A stretch of 21,633 bases of DNA from Byssothecium circinans (Eukaryota > Ascomycota > Dothideomycetes > Pleosporales > Massarinaceae). The notes under the pieces are model-generated. The model was not told the origin of the DNA. It saw only the letters and a list, made by a program, of their open reading frames with translations, and did no database searches. The DNA is taken from contig ML976980.1 in NCBI GenBank assembly GCA_010015675.1, forward strand, positions 240,318 to 261,950, given 5' to 3'. The position numbers and the translations under genes were made by a program. This document shows positions 1 to 9,914 of this stretch, in pieces (within the stretch, counting starts at the first letter, position 1; the number at the start of each line of letters is the position of its first letter).

Positions 1-482
1 TTATAGGCTTTACTTACTTCTCTAAGCTAGTAACTACTTTTATAGAGCTAATAATACCTATCTAAAAGCTAGTCTTATTAAAGTTATATATATTAATATT
101 ATATATACTATACTTTGCTTTAGTATCCTATATAAGCTTAAACTACGTGCTAACTACTTTAGGATTCTATTATAAAATTCTTTAATAGTCCTTTAAATAG
201 TTCTAGGCTATTTATAATAGTTCTAAATAGTTTATAAACTATACTATTTAGTTAATACTTACTTTCTTACTATCTTACTTACCTAGTAGTTTATTTACTA
301 CATCTTATACTTTACCTAATATAGGCGTGAATCCTTGTAAATTAAGGTTAAAGATATATTATATAAGTATATCCTCTTTAGTTAAGAATAGTTTTAAATA
401 GTTTAAAACTATTTCTAGTTAAAAGGTAATTCTACACGCGCGTTAAGAGAGAGTTTAATAGTAAATATTAAAGGCTTTAGTA
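1..482 (-). mobile_element. Fot1/pogo-like transposon fragment (N-terminal transposase part)
   Basis: The first bases match position 4651 onward of the complete minus-strand copy at 3463-5268 almost base for base, and the match runs to about 482, where it stops abruptly. It covers the antisense of the DDE first-aspartate region and the CENP-B-like DNA-binding region. The terminal inverted repeat and the transposase start are missing on the right, and the rest of the copy lies outside the window on the left. It is saturated with TAG/TAA and cannot code. The abrupt right end suggests later deletion or insertion rather than transposition of this fragment. Confidence 0.85.
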
Positions 483-483
483 T

Positions 484-730
484 AATAGGCTAGGTCTTAG
501 TTTCTTAGAAGCTACTCTTTAGACCTTAAGTCTTTTAAACTAGCTTTAGAGTAATCTCTAAGTTCTCCTATATATAGATTTATACTTAAGAGAACTTTCT
601 CTCCTTAATAAATCTATCTATATTCTACTTAGTATCTCTAGCTCTTTAAGCTTAGCTTCTTATATTAGATTTATTTATCTACTTAATTTATTATTTTTAT
701 CCTTACTAGTTATAAGACTAGTAGAGGCCC
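484..730 (-). pseudogene. possible antisense coiled-coil frame, unassigned
   Basis: This stretch lies between the Fot-like fragment and the first gag-like frame of G1. Its plus strand is pyrimidine-rich while the following gag region is purine-rich, so the strand skew flips near 720-740. Read on the minus strand, roughly 660 down to 484 gives a lysine/leucine-rich frame with leucines at about heptad spacing (for example KLKELEILSRI, then IDLLRRE) and a few TAG codons where Gln would fit. It resembles in style the antisense coiled-coil frame found in G2, but no cysteine array is visible and no family is recognised. It could equally be chance in biased sequence. Confidence 0.2.
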
Positions 731-1049
731 TAAAAGATAAAAAACTAAAGCTTTCTAAATATTAGATTTCTACCTTAATTAGAGATAATAGATCTAGATA
801 ATATTTTAGTTAACTACCTTATATAGTTAGTAATATAGCTAAAAACTAAAGGCACTAGTACTAACTAAATTATTAAACGCCTGAAAGAGACCTTAGTAGA
901 AAAAAGGTACTTTTTAAATAAAGTTTATATAAAAATTATATTAATAGAAAAGCGTATAGAGGAGTATAATATATATAACTTAAAAGTAAAAAAATCTTCC
1001 TCTAAAAGACCCCTATTTCTAAGTAGCCCTTTTTTAATAGCTATAGGAA

Positions 1050-2010
1050 AGGCTTTTATCCTTAGAAAAAGTAGAGATAGAGAAGTACTAGAAGTATTAA
1101 AGGCCTATATAAATACCCTCTAAGCTTAAAATAAAAACTTAATCTACTACTTTATAAAAAGATTAGTAAAAAACCTAAGACTAAGCCTAGTAACTATATT
1201 AATACTAAGCTTTTTAACCTTAAAGAAGAAACTTTAAAGAATAAAACCCTCTAACTTAGACTCCTTTAATAGAAAGTAAAACTAGTAGTAATAATTCTAC
1301 CTATAGATAAAATTTATATTAGTAAATAATAGACCTAAAGAAGGAAAAGAAGTTAGGTATATATTTAACTAGCTAAAAGGAATAATAGCTAATATTATAA
1401 TATTCTAGCTAAGCTAAAATAAGGATAGCTCTTAAAAGGAGTTTTAAAAGTTCCTTAATAACTAATTTATAAATACTTACTTTAATAACTATGCATAAAA
1501 CCTCTTAAGTATATAGACTTAGAAAGACTAATTCCTTCCTAGTATAAACGCTAAATTTATATAATTAGCTTATAATACTAAAGAAATTAAAAATAGTACT
1601 ATACTATAAAATATCTACTTAAAAGAACTTTATAAGAACCTTAAAGAAGTAATAGTATTAGTAGAGATACCTATAAGATAGTCTATTAACTACCTAATAA
1701 ATAAAGTAAAATTAGTAGATAAAAATATTAACTAGAATAAGATAAATACTTTATTCCTTAAAATAGGGAAGGCTTTAATAGCAAAGTTATAGAGTAATAA
1801 TAAGAATATAATAAACTAAAAACTTTTATAGTAAAAGTCTAGGCACGTATAAGGCTCCTATAGAAAAGATAAAAAAGAAAACTCTTATAATAAGGATAAA
1901 AGAGAGTAGGCTTAGTAGGTCTCTAAAAGTATTAAGAACTAGTATATAAAAGACTAAAAGTACCTATACTATAAGAAAAGTAGATATTTTATTATAAGAT
2001 ACTCCTTTAC
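1050..2010 (+). pseudogene. G1 gag remnant with CCHC zinc knuckle
   Basis: A plus-strand frame can be followed from about 1050 to 2010 through many TAG/TAA codons. It contains hydrophobic/aromatic gag-like blocks (for example INTYFNNYA near 1469) and ends in a CCHC-spaced motif at 1961-2002. There the four ligand positions (1, 4, 9, 14) are all now Tyr codons (TAC/TAT), exactly what C-to-T on the opposite strand makes from TGC/TGT and, at position 9, from CAT/CAC. The spacing CX2CX4HX4C is preserved. A lysine-rich tail follows. In a working element this would be the capsid/nucleocapsid protein that packages the RNA. The N-terminus cannot be placed. Confidence 0.65.
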
Positions 2011-2228
2011 TTTTACTACTTCTACTACTCCTACTATAGAGGTAAAGTCTAGAAAGATTAAAAAAAAAGAAAAAAATAAGAAAGCTAAAGAGAAATCTAT
2101 AATAAAGGATTTAGAAAAATAGTCTCTCTTAGTAATAGTTATAGCTAGAAGAAGAAAAAAAAGTTATAATATAAAGATCTAAGGTAGAATTTTAATAATT
2201 TCTATTAGAGTTAGCTAAATAAGAGTTT

Positions 2229-2400
2229 AATTACTTTATACTTATTTATTAATAAAGAATCTTATACTTTTACTTTACTTAATACTAGGTGCCTAACTTT
2301 TAGATTTATTTTTATAAAGTTCTTAGATTATTATAATCTCTTATATACTAATCTCCCTATCTACTAAGCTATAATTAAAATATAAGGGAAGTATTTCTAG
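2229..2400 (+). pseudogene. G1 retropepsin-like protease remnant
   Basis: Downstream of gag, a hydrophobic beta-strand pattern leads into LLNTRCLTF, with the Asn-Thr-Arg codons at 2281-2289. Retropepsins have Asp-Thr/Ser-Gly at this place. GAT to AAT and GGG to AGG are both G-to-A changes of the type seen throughout the window. The catalytic aspartate is therefore lost in this copy. The frame differs by one base from the gag frame. Position between gag and RT supports the call. Confidence 0.6.
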
Positions 2401-3462
2401 ATTATTGAAGTAGCCTAGATAAAGATAGATACCTATAGGTATATTAAAGATATTTAGTTATATATTACTAAAAAAAAAAGGAGTATAATATTATACTTAA
2501 AAGACTATAGATAACTAAGAATAAAGTAACTTTAGTGCTAGCTAAGAAGTTAGTATATATATACTAGACTAGCACTTATATATAAAGTATAAAAGGTAAA
2601 CTGCTATTAGAGTTAATAAAAAAAGAAAATGCGCTAGCGTTTATAGAAATTACCTAAAGAAATAGAAGGAAGATAAGATTAATAAATATCTTTATAGTAT
2701 CTATAGCTAATATTAAGAAGGCCTTAGCTCTAAAGAAATAGATAGATCTTTATAAAAAGCTCTTAAAGTTTCTAAAGGACCTTTATAAACTATTTCTTTA
2801 GTCTAAAGCTAATAAACTAGCCCTATACTAAAAACCTATAGTAGACTACTCTATTAAGATTATAAATAAGAATAGGAAACTATAAAAGATCCTATAAAGA
2901 CTACTTTATAATATAAGTAAAAAGGAACTCTTAGTACTAAGAAAGGAACTAACCTTATACCTAGACTAGGGATTTATTTAAGTAAGTTAATTAAGTACTA
3001 TAGTACTAGTCTTATTTACTTATAAGCCTAAAGGGGGACTCTATTTTTATATAAATTATAAGGTACTAAATACTATTACTTAAAAGGACTATTATTTTCT
3101 CCCCCTTATTAAAGAGACTTTAGTATAGATTAGAAAAGCTAAGTAGTTTATAAAGCTTAATATTATATAAGCTTTCTATAAAATCTATATTATAAAGGGA
3201 GAGAAGTAAAAGATAGCTTTTAAAATAAAATTTAAGTTATATAAATAGCTAGTAACTCCCTTTAGCCTAGTAATTACTTAAAGTATATTCTAGAGATATA
3301 TTAACTAAGTCCTAAGGAAATACTTAGATAATTTCTACTCTATATTTATAGATAATATCCTAATCTACCCCTCTAGCTCTCTAGTAGATTATAAAAAGAA
3401 GGTTTAATAAGTAATTAAAAAATTAGAAGTAGTCGGCCTTTAATTAGATATTAAGAAGTATA

Positions 3463-5268
3463 ATATATTTTACTACTAAACTACACAACCTACTAAACTA
3501 CGCAAAATTCTTTAGTAATACTAACTTACTTAACTTTATTACTATTATTATCTATATTGCTATCTAAAAATATATACTAAGTACTAGCCTTTAACTTAGA
3601 AGAACCCTCTTTATCTACTTAATATATTCTTATATTATACCTAGCCTTACTATAGTTACTTTAGTAGCAAATACTTAGTTATTATACTTTATATTTACCC
3701 TCTACTTTTACCCTCTTATAGTTCTAAATAGTTCCTAATAGTTTAGAACTATTCTAGTTTACTATAAGACTATACTCTATAGTACTACCTTTCTAAATAT
3801 ACTTATATTTATATATTTTATACTTAGTTACTACTATAAGTTAATCCTTAAGCTCTTTAATATACGCCTTTATTAGCGTGCTATAATATAGCACTAACTT
3901 AGCGTCTTTAATAAGCTATAAAAGCCTACTCTAAGCTATTTATAGTAATTAAGTAATAGAATTATATACTAGCTTTAACTATAAGCTAAATTTATATATA
4001 TTACTTAGTGTCCTTAATAGCTATAGCGTCTCTAGTAGTAGGGGTCCTAGTAGGGTACGTATACATATATTAAAGTAATTAAGTACTACCTACGTATTTA
4101 GAGGGACTAGCCCTAAAGCCTTAAAAGCTTTTTAATAGTTCTAAACTATAAATATACTTTTAAACGCGTCTTTAAAATCTAGTAGGAACGCTTCCTTATT
4201 AATATAAAAAACACGTTAGCGTACTAAGTCTTAAATAATCTTAAAGTACTTACGCTTAAGGAGTAAGAATAATACTATATTAAGTAGCTAAAGTATATAT
4301 AATAAGTGCACTAGTATATAGAGTATAAGGATCTTATTATTAATATAATAATCCTTAAAGTCTTAATTTAAGTAGCTTTTATAGCTATCTAAAATTAGTA
4401 ACTAATAGATACCTACTACTATATTCTTTATATATATATTAAAGTGCTTTAACTACGTAAGACTAAGCTTATTAGTTATCTATCTATTCTCTAAGACTAA
4501 GAGCTTTTAATTACGTAGTATATTAGCTTCCTAATACTATAAAGAAATATAAACGCGTCCTTTATAGATAATAAATAGTAAGGTAAATTTACTATTTAAA
4601 TGTATACTTTAGATATCTATTACCTACTTTTTATTACCTAGCTAAACTATTATAGGCTTTACTTACTTCTCTAAGCTAGTAACTACTTTTATAGAGCTAA
4701 TAATACCTATCTAAAAGCTAGTCTTATTAAAGTTATATATATTATTATTATATATACTATACTTTACTTTAGTATCCTATATAAGCTTAAACTATATACT
4801 AACTAGCTTAGGATTCTCCTATAGAGCTCTCTAATAGTCCTTTAAATAGTTCTAAGCTATTTATAATAGTTCTAAATAGTTTATAAACTATTCTACCTAG
4901 TTATAGCTAACCTTCTTTTTACCCTACTTATATAGTAGTTTATTTGCTATATCTAATACTTTATTAGATAATTATCTCCTCTTTAGTAGTAAATAGTTTT
5001 TAATAGTTTAGAACTATTTCTTATTAAAATAGTATTCTTTAATGTATTTAGTAAGGACTTAGTCTTTAATATTAAAGGCTTTAGTAGCGTATTAGATGCT
5101 ACTAAATTAGCCTAGATAGTATACTTAAAGAGCAAGCTAAAGTTTACCTTTATATTAAAGTGCTTTAGTGTAATATTATTATAGCATTTTTATATTAAAG
5201 ATAGTAATAGTGTTGCTAAGGAATTTTATATAGTTTAGTAGGTTACGTAGTTTAGTAGTAGAATATAT
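3463..5268 (-). mobile_element. complete Fot1/pogo-like transposon inserted in G1 RT
   Basis: The copy is 1806 bp, flanked by TA duplications at 3461-3462 and 5269-5270, with inverted ends beginning ATATATT on the left and its complement on the right (ACGTATT in the less mutated sibling at 6134). The decayed transposase frame runs from an ATG at 5187-5185 to a TAA at 3528-3526. Compared with the 6134 copy it lacks about 45-50 bp near 4965-4975, inside the CENP-B-like region. It is very AT-rich with stops throughout. Confidence 0.93.
3526..5187 (-). pseudogene. decayed Fot1-like transposase (copy in G1)
   Basis: The antisense strand reads as the same protein as the better preserved frame at 19643-21349. 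The start ATG (complement of 5185-5187) is intact and the terminal TAA is at the homologous place. The frame carries numerous TAG/TAA codons at former Gln/Trp positions and an internal deletion near 4970 that removes part of the helix-turn-helix region. No working transposase can come from it. Confidence 0.85.
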
Positions 5269-5560
5269 TAAATTTAAAGTTAAAAAAGTAAAATACTTAG
5301 GGTTTATTATTAAGGCTAAGAAAGGGATTAGTATAGACTTAGAAAGGGTTAAGGTAATTTAGGAATAAAAAAGGCCTAAGTCTATTAAAGAAGTACGTAG
5401 TTTTATTAGGTTTAGAAATTTCTACTAATAGTTTATTAAGAATTTCTTAGAGATTACTATACTCTTAATAAGGCTAATAGGGAAGAACTCTAAGTTTATA
5501 TAAAAAGAGAAAGAGGAAAAGGTATTTAAGATGCTTAAATCTATATTTACTATAAAGTCT

Positions 5561-6131
5561 ATCCTAGCTTACTTTAATCTAGAACTAAAGACTATACTTA
5601 AGGTAGATACCTCTACTTAGGCAACTAGTAGTATATTATTATAATTTAGAAAGAATAGTATACTATATATAGTAGTATATTTCTTAGTAAAGAATATTCT
5701 AGTAGAGAGTAATTATACTATCTATAATAAGAAGCTACTTATAGTTATTAAATATATAAAAGAGTAGAATAGTAAGTTATATATAGTTTTATATATTAAG
5801 GTACTAACTAACTATAAGAATCTATAGTACTTTACTATATTATATTAGTTAAGTAAGTAGTATATCTAATAGTCTAATATCTTAAGTAGAATTAATATAA
5901 CCTTTAAGTACTACTTAGGCGTAGTAAATATATAGGTAGATATCTTATTAAAAAGAAAGTAAAATATACTATAAGATAGTACTAATAAGAGAGTAAAATC
6001 TTAAAACTTATAACTACTTATACTAGTTAGAAGTAGTAAACTCTATACCTCTCTAGCTTTTATAATAATGGTATTAGTAGGATAAGTTATATAAAAAAGC
6101 AAAGAAGGTTTAAAAGATATTTAAATAATAA
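5561..6131 (+). pseudogene. G1 RNase H remnant and start of the RNase H-integrase linker
   Basis: The frame continues from RT into a Ty3/gypsy RNase H: ILKVDTST with the first catalytic Asp at 5606-5608, the ESNYTIYNKKLL block (family DKELLA, with D and E now N and K), and the TNYKNL block (family TDHKNL). About 190 bases of less conserved linker follow before the next Fot-like transposon begins. Integrase would be expected next but is not recognisable beyond 7995. Confidence 0.75.
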
Positions 6132-6133
6132 TA

Positions 6134-7993
6134 ACGTATTCTACTATCAAACCGCCTACGCCATCGAACCGCTCACGATTCCTTGGTAATACTAACTTAC
6201 TCAACTGCATCATCATTATTGTCTGCATTGCTATCTAAAAATATATACTAAGTACTAGCCTCTGACTTAGAAGAACCCTCTTTATTAGCTTAATAAGTTC
6301 TCGCGTTATACCTAGTCTTACCGCAGTTGCCACAGTACTAAACACCTAGTTGTTGCAGTTATCACACCTCACCTTTACTCTTTACCCTTACTCTTTTATA
6401 GTTCTAAACTATTCCTAATAGTTTAGAACTATTCTAGTCTACTGTAGGACTATACTCTATAGTACTACCCTTCTAAATATACTTGCGCTTGCGTGTTTTA
6501 CGCTTAGTTATTATCTTAAGTTGCTTTTCAAGGTCTTTAATGCGCGACTTTATAAGCATAGTACTATGTAGCACTAACTTAGCACCTTTAACGAGCTGTG
6601 AAAGCCTACCCTACGCCATCCATGGTGATTAAGTAATAGAATCACGTATAAACTTTAACTAAGAGCTAAATTCACGTGTATTACTTAGAGTCTTTGATAG
6701 CTATAGCGTCTCTAGTAGTAGGGGTCCTAGTAGGGTGCGTATACGCATATTAAGGTGATTAAGCACTACCTACGCGTTTAGAAGGACTAGCCCTATTACC
6801 TTAAAGGCCTTTCAATAGTTCTAAACCGTAAATACGCTTAAAAACGCATCTTTAAAGGCTAGTAGGAACGCTTCCTTATTAATGTAAAAGACGCGCTATT
6901 ACGCTAAGCCCTAAATGATCTTAGAGTACTTACGCTTAAGCGGTAAGAATAATACCACATCAAGCGGCTAGAGGATGTGTAATAAGTACGGTAGTATATA
7001 GAGTGTAAAGATCTTATTATCTTAATAATAATTCTTAAAATCTTGATTTAAGTAGCTTTCGTGGCCATCTAAAATTAGCAACTAATAGACGCTAACAGTT
7101 CTCGCCTTTATATGCGCGTTAAAATGCTTTAACTACGTGAGACTAAGCTTATTAGTCGTCTATCTATTCTCTAAGACTAAGAGCTTCTAATTACGTGGTA
7201 TATTAGCTTCCTAGTACTATGAAGAGATGTAGACGCGTCCTTTATATATAATAAATAGTAGGGTGAATATACTATTTGAATATATCCTCTAGATATCTGT
7301 CACCTACTCTTTATCGCCTAGCTAAACCGTTGTAGGCCTTGCTTACTTCTCTAAGCTAGTAACTACTTTCATAGAGCTAATAACACCTATCTAAAAGCTA
7401 GTTTCATTAAAGTTATGTATATTATTATCATGTATGCCGTACTTTACTTTAGTATCTCGTACAAGCTTAAACCACGCGCTAACTACCTTAGGATCTTCCT
7501 GTTTTACCCTCTAACGGTCCTTCAAATAGTTTTAAACTATTCATAACTATTCTAAATAGTTTATAAATTATGCTACCTAGTTAATGTCTACGTTCTTACT
7601 ACCCCGCTCGCGTAATAGTTTATTTGCCATATCTAATACTTCGTCCAACGTAGGCGCGAATCCTCGTAAATTGAGGTTAAGGATGTATCAGACGAGTGTC
7701 TTCTACTTAGTTAGGGACAGTTTTGAACGGTTTAGTACTATTTCTAGTTAAAAAGGTATTCCTCTAGCGCGTTTAGTAAGGACACGAGGCTTAACGTTAA
7801 AAGCTGTAGCAGCGCTTCAATAGCTTTCAAATTAGCCTCTATTATATGTGTTAAGGGTAAGCTGTAGTCTGCCTTCGTGTTGCAGTCGTTTAGACCTTTA
7901 TTGTTAAGGCATTTTCGCGTTAAAGATGGAGTTAGTGTTGCTAAAGAATCATAAGTAGTTTAATAGTGTGGGCGGTTTAATAGTAGAATACGT
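6134..7993 (-). mobile_element. complete Fot1/pogo-like transposon, moderately mutated
   Basis: The copy is 1860 bp, with TA duplications at 6132-6133 and 7994-7995. Left end ACGTATTCTACTATCAAACC and the complement of the right end agree over about 60 bp. The left flank is G1. The right flank at 7996 is not recognisable as G1, although an 11-bp inverted repeat spans the junction (6117-6127 with 8001-8011). The tip sequence ACGTATTCTACT differs from ACGTAAAGYACTACY in the copies at 8725, 9834 and 19296, defining two end-types in an otherwise near-identical family. Confidence 0.95.
6197..7912 (-). pseudogene. decayed Fot1-like transposase (6134 copy)
   Basis: The minus-strand frame has an intact ATG at 7912-7910 and ends with TAA at 6199-6197, 572 codons including the stop. 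Catalytic positions can be read: the first Asp codon is now AAT (7408-7406), while the second (7069-7067, in LILDGH) and third (6961-6959) remain GAT. The spacing from second to third is 36 codons, as expected for the DD35D core of Fot1-type transposases. Many in-frame stops. Less mutated than the copy in G1, more than the left part of the 19562 copy. Confidence 0.88.
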
Positions 7994-7995
7994 TA

Positions 7996-8724
7996 GAAGT
8001 TATTTAAATATAAAAATATAAAAGCTATATAAAGATAGCTCTTACATAAAGCTGCTAGTAGTAGAAGAGGCTAGTAGTATAGTAGGTAGTAGATAGAAAG
8101 TAATAGCTAAAGTAATTAATTTTAAGTAGACCTATAGCACTTATTTATATACATTTAGTCCTAAGTATATCCTATACTAGCCCTGAGTATTTCCTATACT
8201 ATAGATTGAGATCTATTACCTAATGATCTACGATCCTTAATTTGAAATCTAAATTAATTTAAAATCAAATAGAAAGCTCTAGAACTAACTAACTAATAAT
8301 AGCTAGTCTAATACTAGCTATATTAGTATTAGGCTATATTTAGCCTAAAATAAGTACATACATTAAATAAGTACCTTACTAACTAGAAATAGTTTAGTAA
8401 GTACTTAGGTACAAAGTAGAGGTACTTAGCCTCTATATAAACTAAAAACTAATAGAAAAATAAAAATTCTTCTAAATGAGTGTAATATACACTATAATAC
8501 ACTATCAAGAATATAGTGTAATTTTTATGATTACTAAGTACCTAGTACAAAGCAGTTGTACCAAAGTACTAGAAATCAAAAGGTTATTGTTTTTGACTTG
8601 TTATAGTAAAATAACTAGTCAACCAATTTATACCAAATTTTAATATGTTATAGAGAAAAGCCTAAACTATAACATAAAAATACCTTAGCTTATTATATAA
8701 GCTATTAAGCTTACTATTTTACAC
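7996..8724. other. gene-free island with weak RIP signature and several hairpins
   Basis: No coding frame or known repeat is recognised. The first 110 bases or so still look RIP-mutated, but from about 8150 CpA and TpG are ordinary in frequency. Perfect inverted repeats are clustered here: 8309-8316 with 8324-8331 (8 bp), 8479-8484 with 8488-8493 (6 bp), 8498-8505 with 8513-8520 (8 bp) and 8644-8653 with 8667-8676 (10 bp, 13-base loop). Two near-copies of a 16-base phrase lie near 8165 and 8186. It may be single-copy intergenic DNA, or the remains of a non-autonomous element. Confidence 0.5.
8644..8676. repeat. 10-bp perfect inverted repeat (hairpin)
   Basis: TATGTTATAG is followed 13 bases later by its exact complement CTATAACATA. 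There is no T-run suited to a bacterial-type terminator, and the context is eukaryotic. Function unknown. Confidence 0.6.
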
Positions 8725-9386
8725 TTATCGCCTAGCTAAACCGTTGTAGGCCTTTCTTACTTCTCTAAGCTAGTAACCACTTTTATAGAGCTAATAACAC
8801 CTATCTAAAAGCTAGTCTTGTTAAAGTTATGTATATTATTATTATGTACGCCGTACTTTGCTTTAGTATTCTATACAAGCTTAAACCACGCGCTAACTAC
8901 CTTAAGATCTTTTTATAGTACCCTCTAACAGTCTTTTAAATAGTTCTAAACTATTTATAACTATTCTATCTAGTTAATGCCTACTTTCCTACTACCTTGC
9001 TTACGTAGTAGTTTATTCACTATATCTAACACTTCGTCCAACATAAGCGCGAATCCTCGCGAATCAAGGTCAAGGATGTATAGGATAAGTGTTTCCTGCT
9101 TAGTCAAGGATAGTTTTAAACAGTTTAGTACCGTTTCTAGTCAAAACGGTATTCCTTTAGCGTGTTCAGTAAGGACGCGAGGCTTGACGTTAAAGGCCTT
9201 AGCAGCGCTTTAATAGCTTTGGAATTAGCCTCTATTGTATGCGCTAAGGGCAAGCTGTAGTCTACCTTCGTGTTAGAGTCGTTCAGACCTTTATTATTAA
9301 GGCATTTTCATGTTGAAGATGGAGTTAGTATTGCTAAGGAATCATAGGCGGTTTAGTAGTGTGGGCGGTTTAGTAGTGCTTTACGT
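8725..9386 (-). mobile_element. truncated Fot1/pogo-like transposon
   Basis: The right part of a minus-strand copy: similarity to the 6134 copy begins at TTATCGCC (8725) and runs to the ACGT tip at 9383-9386, followed by TA at 9387-9388. About 662 bp remain, covering the terminal repeat, the start codon (ATG at 9305-9303), the psq-like and CENP-B-like regions and the first catalytic block. The C-terminal two-thirds are absent. The tip is of the ACGTAAAGC type. It is fairly GC-rich compared with its neighbours, so it is less mutated. An open plus-strand stretch at 8977-9213 is an antisense shadow of this copy. Confidence 0.9.
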
Positions 9387-9388
9387 TA

Positions 9389-9831
9389 GTGTTAATTTAC
9401 TAGCCTAGAGATAAGGATTAATAGCTATTCTAGAGTAGTTATAAGAAATAATACACTCTTAACTATATAGTAATTTGCCTACTAAATAGCCTTATTAAAG
9501 TAGCCTTCCCTAAGGAGCCTATAGTAGGTAGAGATGCTACTTTATATATATTAATTAGTATAGGGTACTTACTATAAGAGTTAACCTTTTACTAGCCTAA
9601 AGATAAGTATTTATATATATATACATAGACGTAGCCTTTAGCTTATAAGATAGAGTAATTAGCTTATATAAGTAACTATAAGAGAGGATAATTAAACTAA
9701 GCTATAAGTAGATAAACTAGTAGTATTTAACTAAGTAGATTATAGTAAAGTAGAGTATTAAAGGTATAAAGAATAACTTTAAATACCTATACTATAAGTA
9801 GGGCCTTTATATTAGGCTTTACTTAGTTATA
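9389..9831 (+). other. unidentified degenerate sequence, possible gag-like tail
   Basis: No family is recognised with confidence. A phrase TTACTAGCCTAGAGATAAG at 9397-9415 recurs at 9589-9607 with one mismatch. Near the right end, 9784-9822 reads on the plus strand as YLYYK(stop)GLYIRLY, like the Tyr-converted zinc knuckle of G1 gag and beginning with the same 15 bases, but the last ligand is one residue short of CCHC spacing. This could be the remains of another retrotransposon gag. A 22-base stretch at 9644-9665 recurs with one mismatch at 21415-21436. Confidence 0.3.
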
Positions 9832-9914
9832 TAACGTAAAGTACTACTAAACCGCTTATACTACTAAACTGCCTACGATTCCTTAGCAATACTAACTCTA
9901 TCTTTAACACAAAA

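Larger units (their letters stand above)
2745..5560 (+). pseudogene. G1 reverse transcriptase remnant, split by a Fot-like insertion
   Basis: The frame from 2745 to 3462 shows the Ty3/gypsy RT blocks in order: a linker, the LLVLRKELT region near 2931, PKGGLYF near 3027, the DYYFLPLI block, and the catalytic motif reading FIDN at 3348-3356 (family F/YxDD, second Asp changed to Asn). It is cut by the transposon at 3463-5268. If the insert and one TA copy are left out, the frame resumes without a shift at 5271 and reads through the VKYLGFII thumb motif and a typical FIKNF connection block. More than ten stop codons and the lost catalytic Asp make it non-functional. Confidence 0.85.
740..6133 (+). 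mobile_element. G1: degenerate Ty3/gypsy retrotransposon, interrupted
   Basis: Plus-strand remnants occur in Ty3/gypsy order: gag with zinc knuckle (1050-2010), aspartic protease (about 2229-2400), reverse transcriptase (2745-3462, resuming at 5271) and RNase H (about 5560-5950). A 1806-bp Fot1-like copy sits inside RT. The right side ends at another Fot1-like copy (6134). No LTRs and no integrase are visible, so either both ends were lost or they are too mutated to see. Gag, protease and RT are in three different frames (offsets 2, 1, 0), which may be decay or original frameshifting. The sequence is almost free of CpA and TpG and is the most mutated in the window. It is not the same family as G2. 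Confidence 0.85.

Noticed and set aside
8977..9213. Open plus-strand frame of 78 codons
   Set aside because: It lies antisense to the N-terminal transposase part of the truncated Fot-like copy (8725-9386) and recurs antisense in the 19562 copy because the underlying DNA is the same; not an independent gene.
9784..9822. CCHC zinc knuckle in the unassigned remnant
   Set aside because: Ligand spacing is one residue short at the last position and the frame before it is not recognisable as gag, so it is noted only as a possibility.
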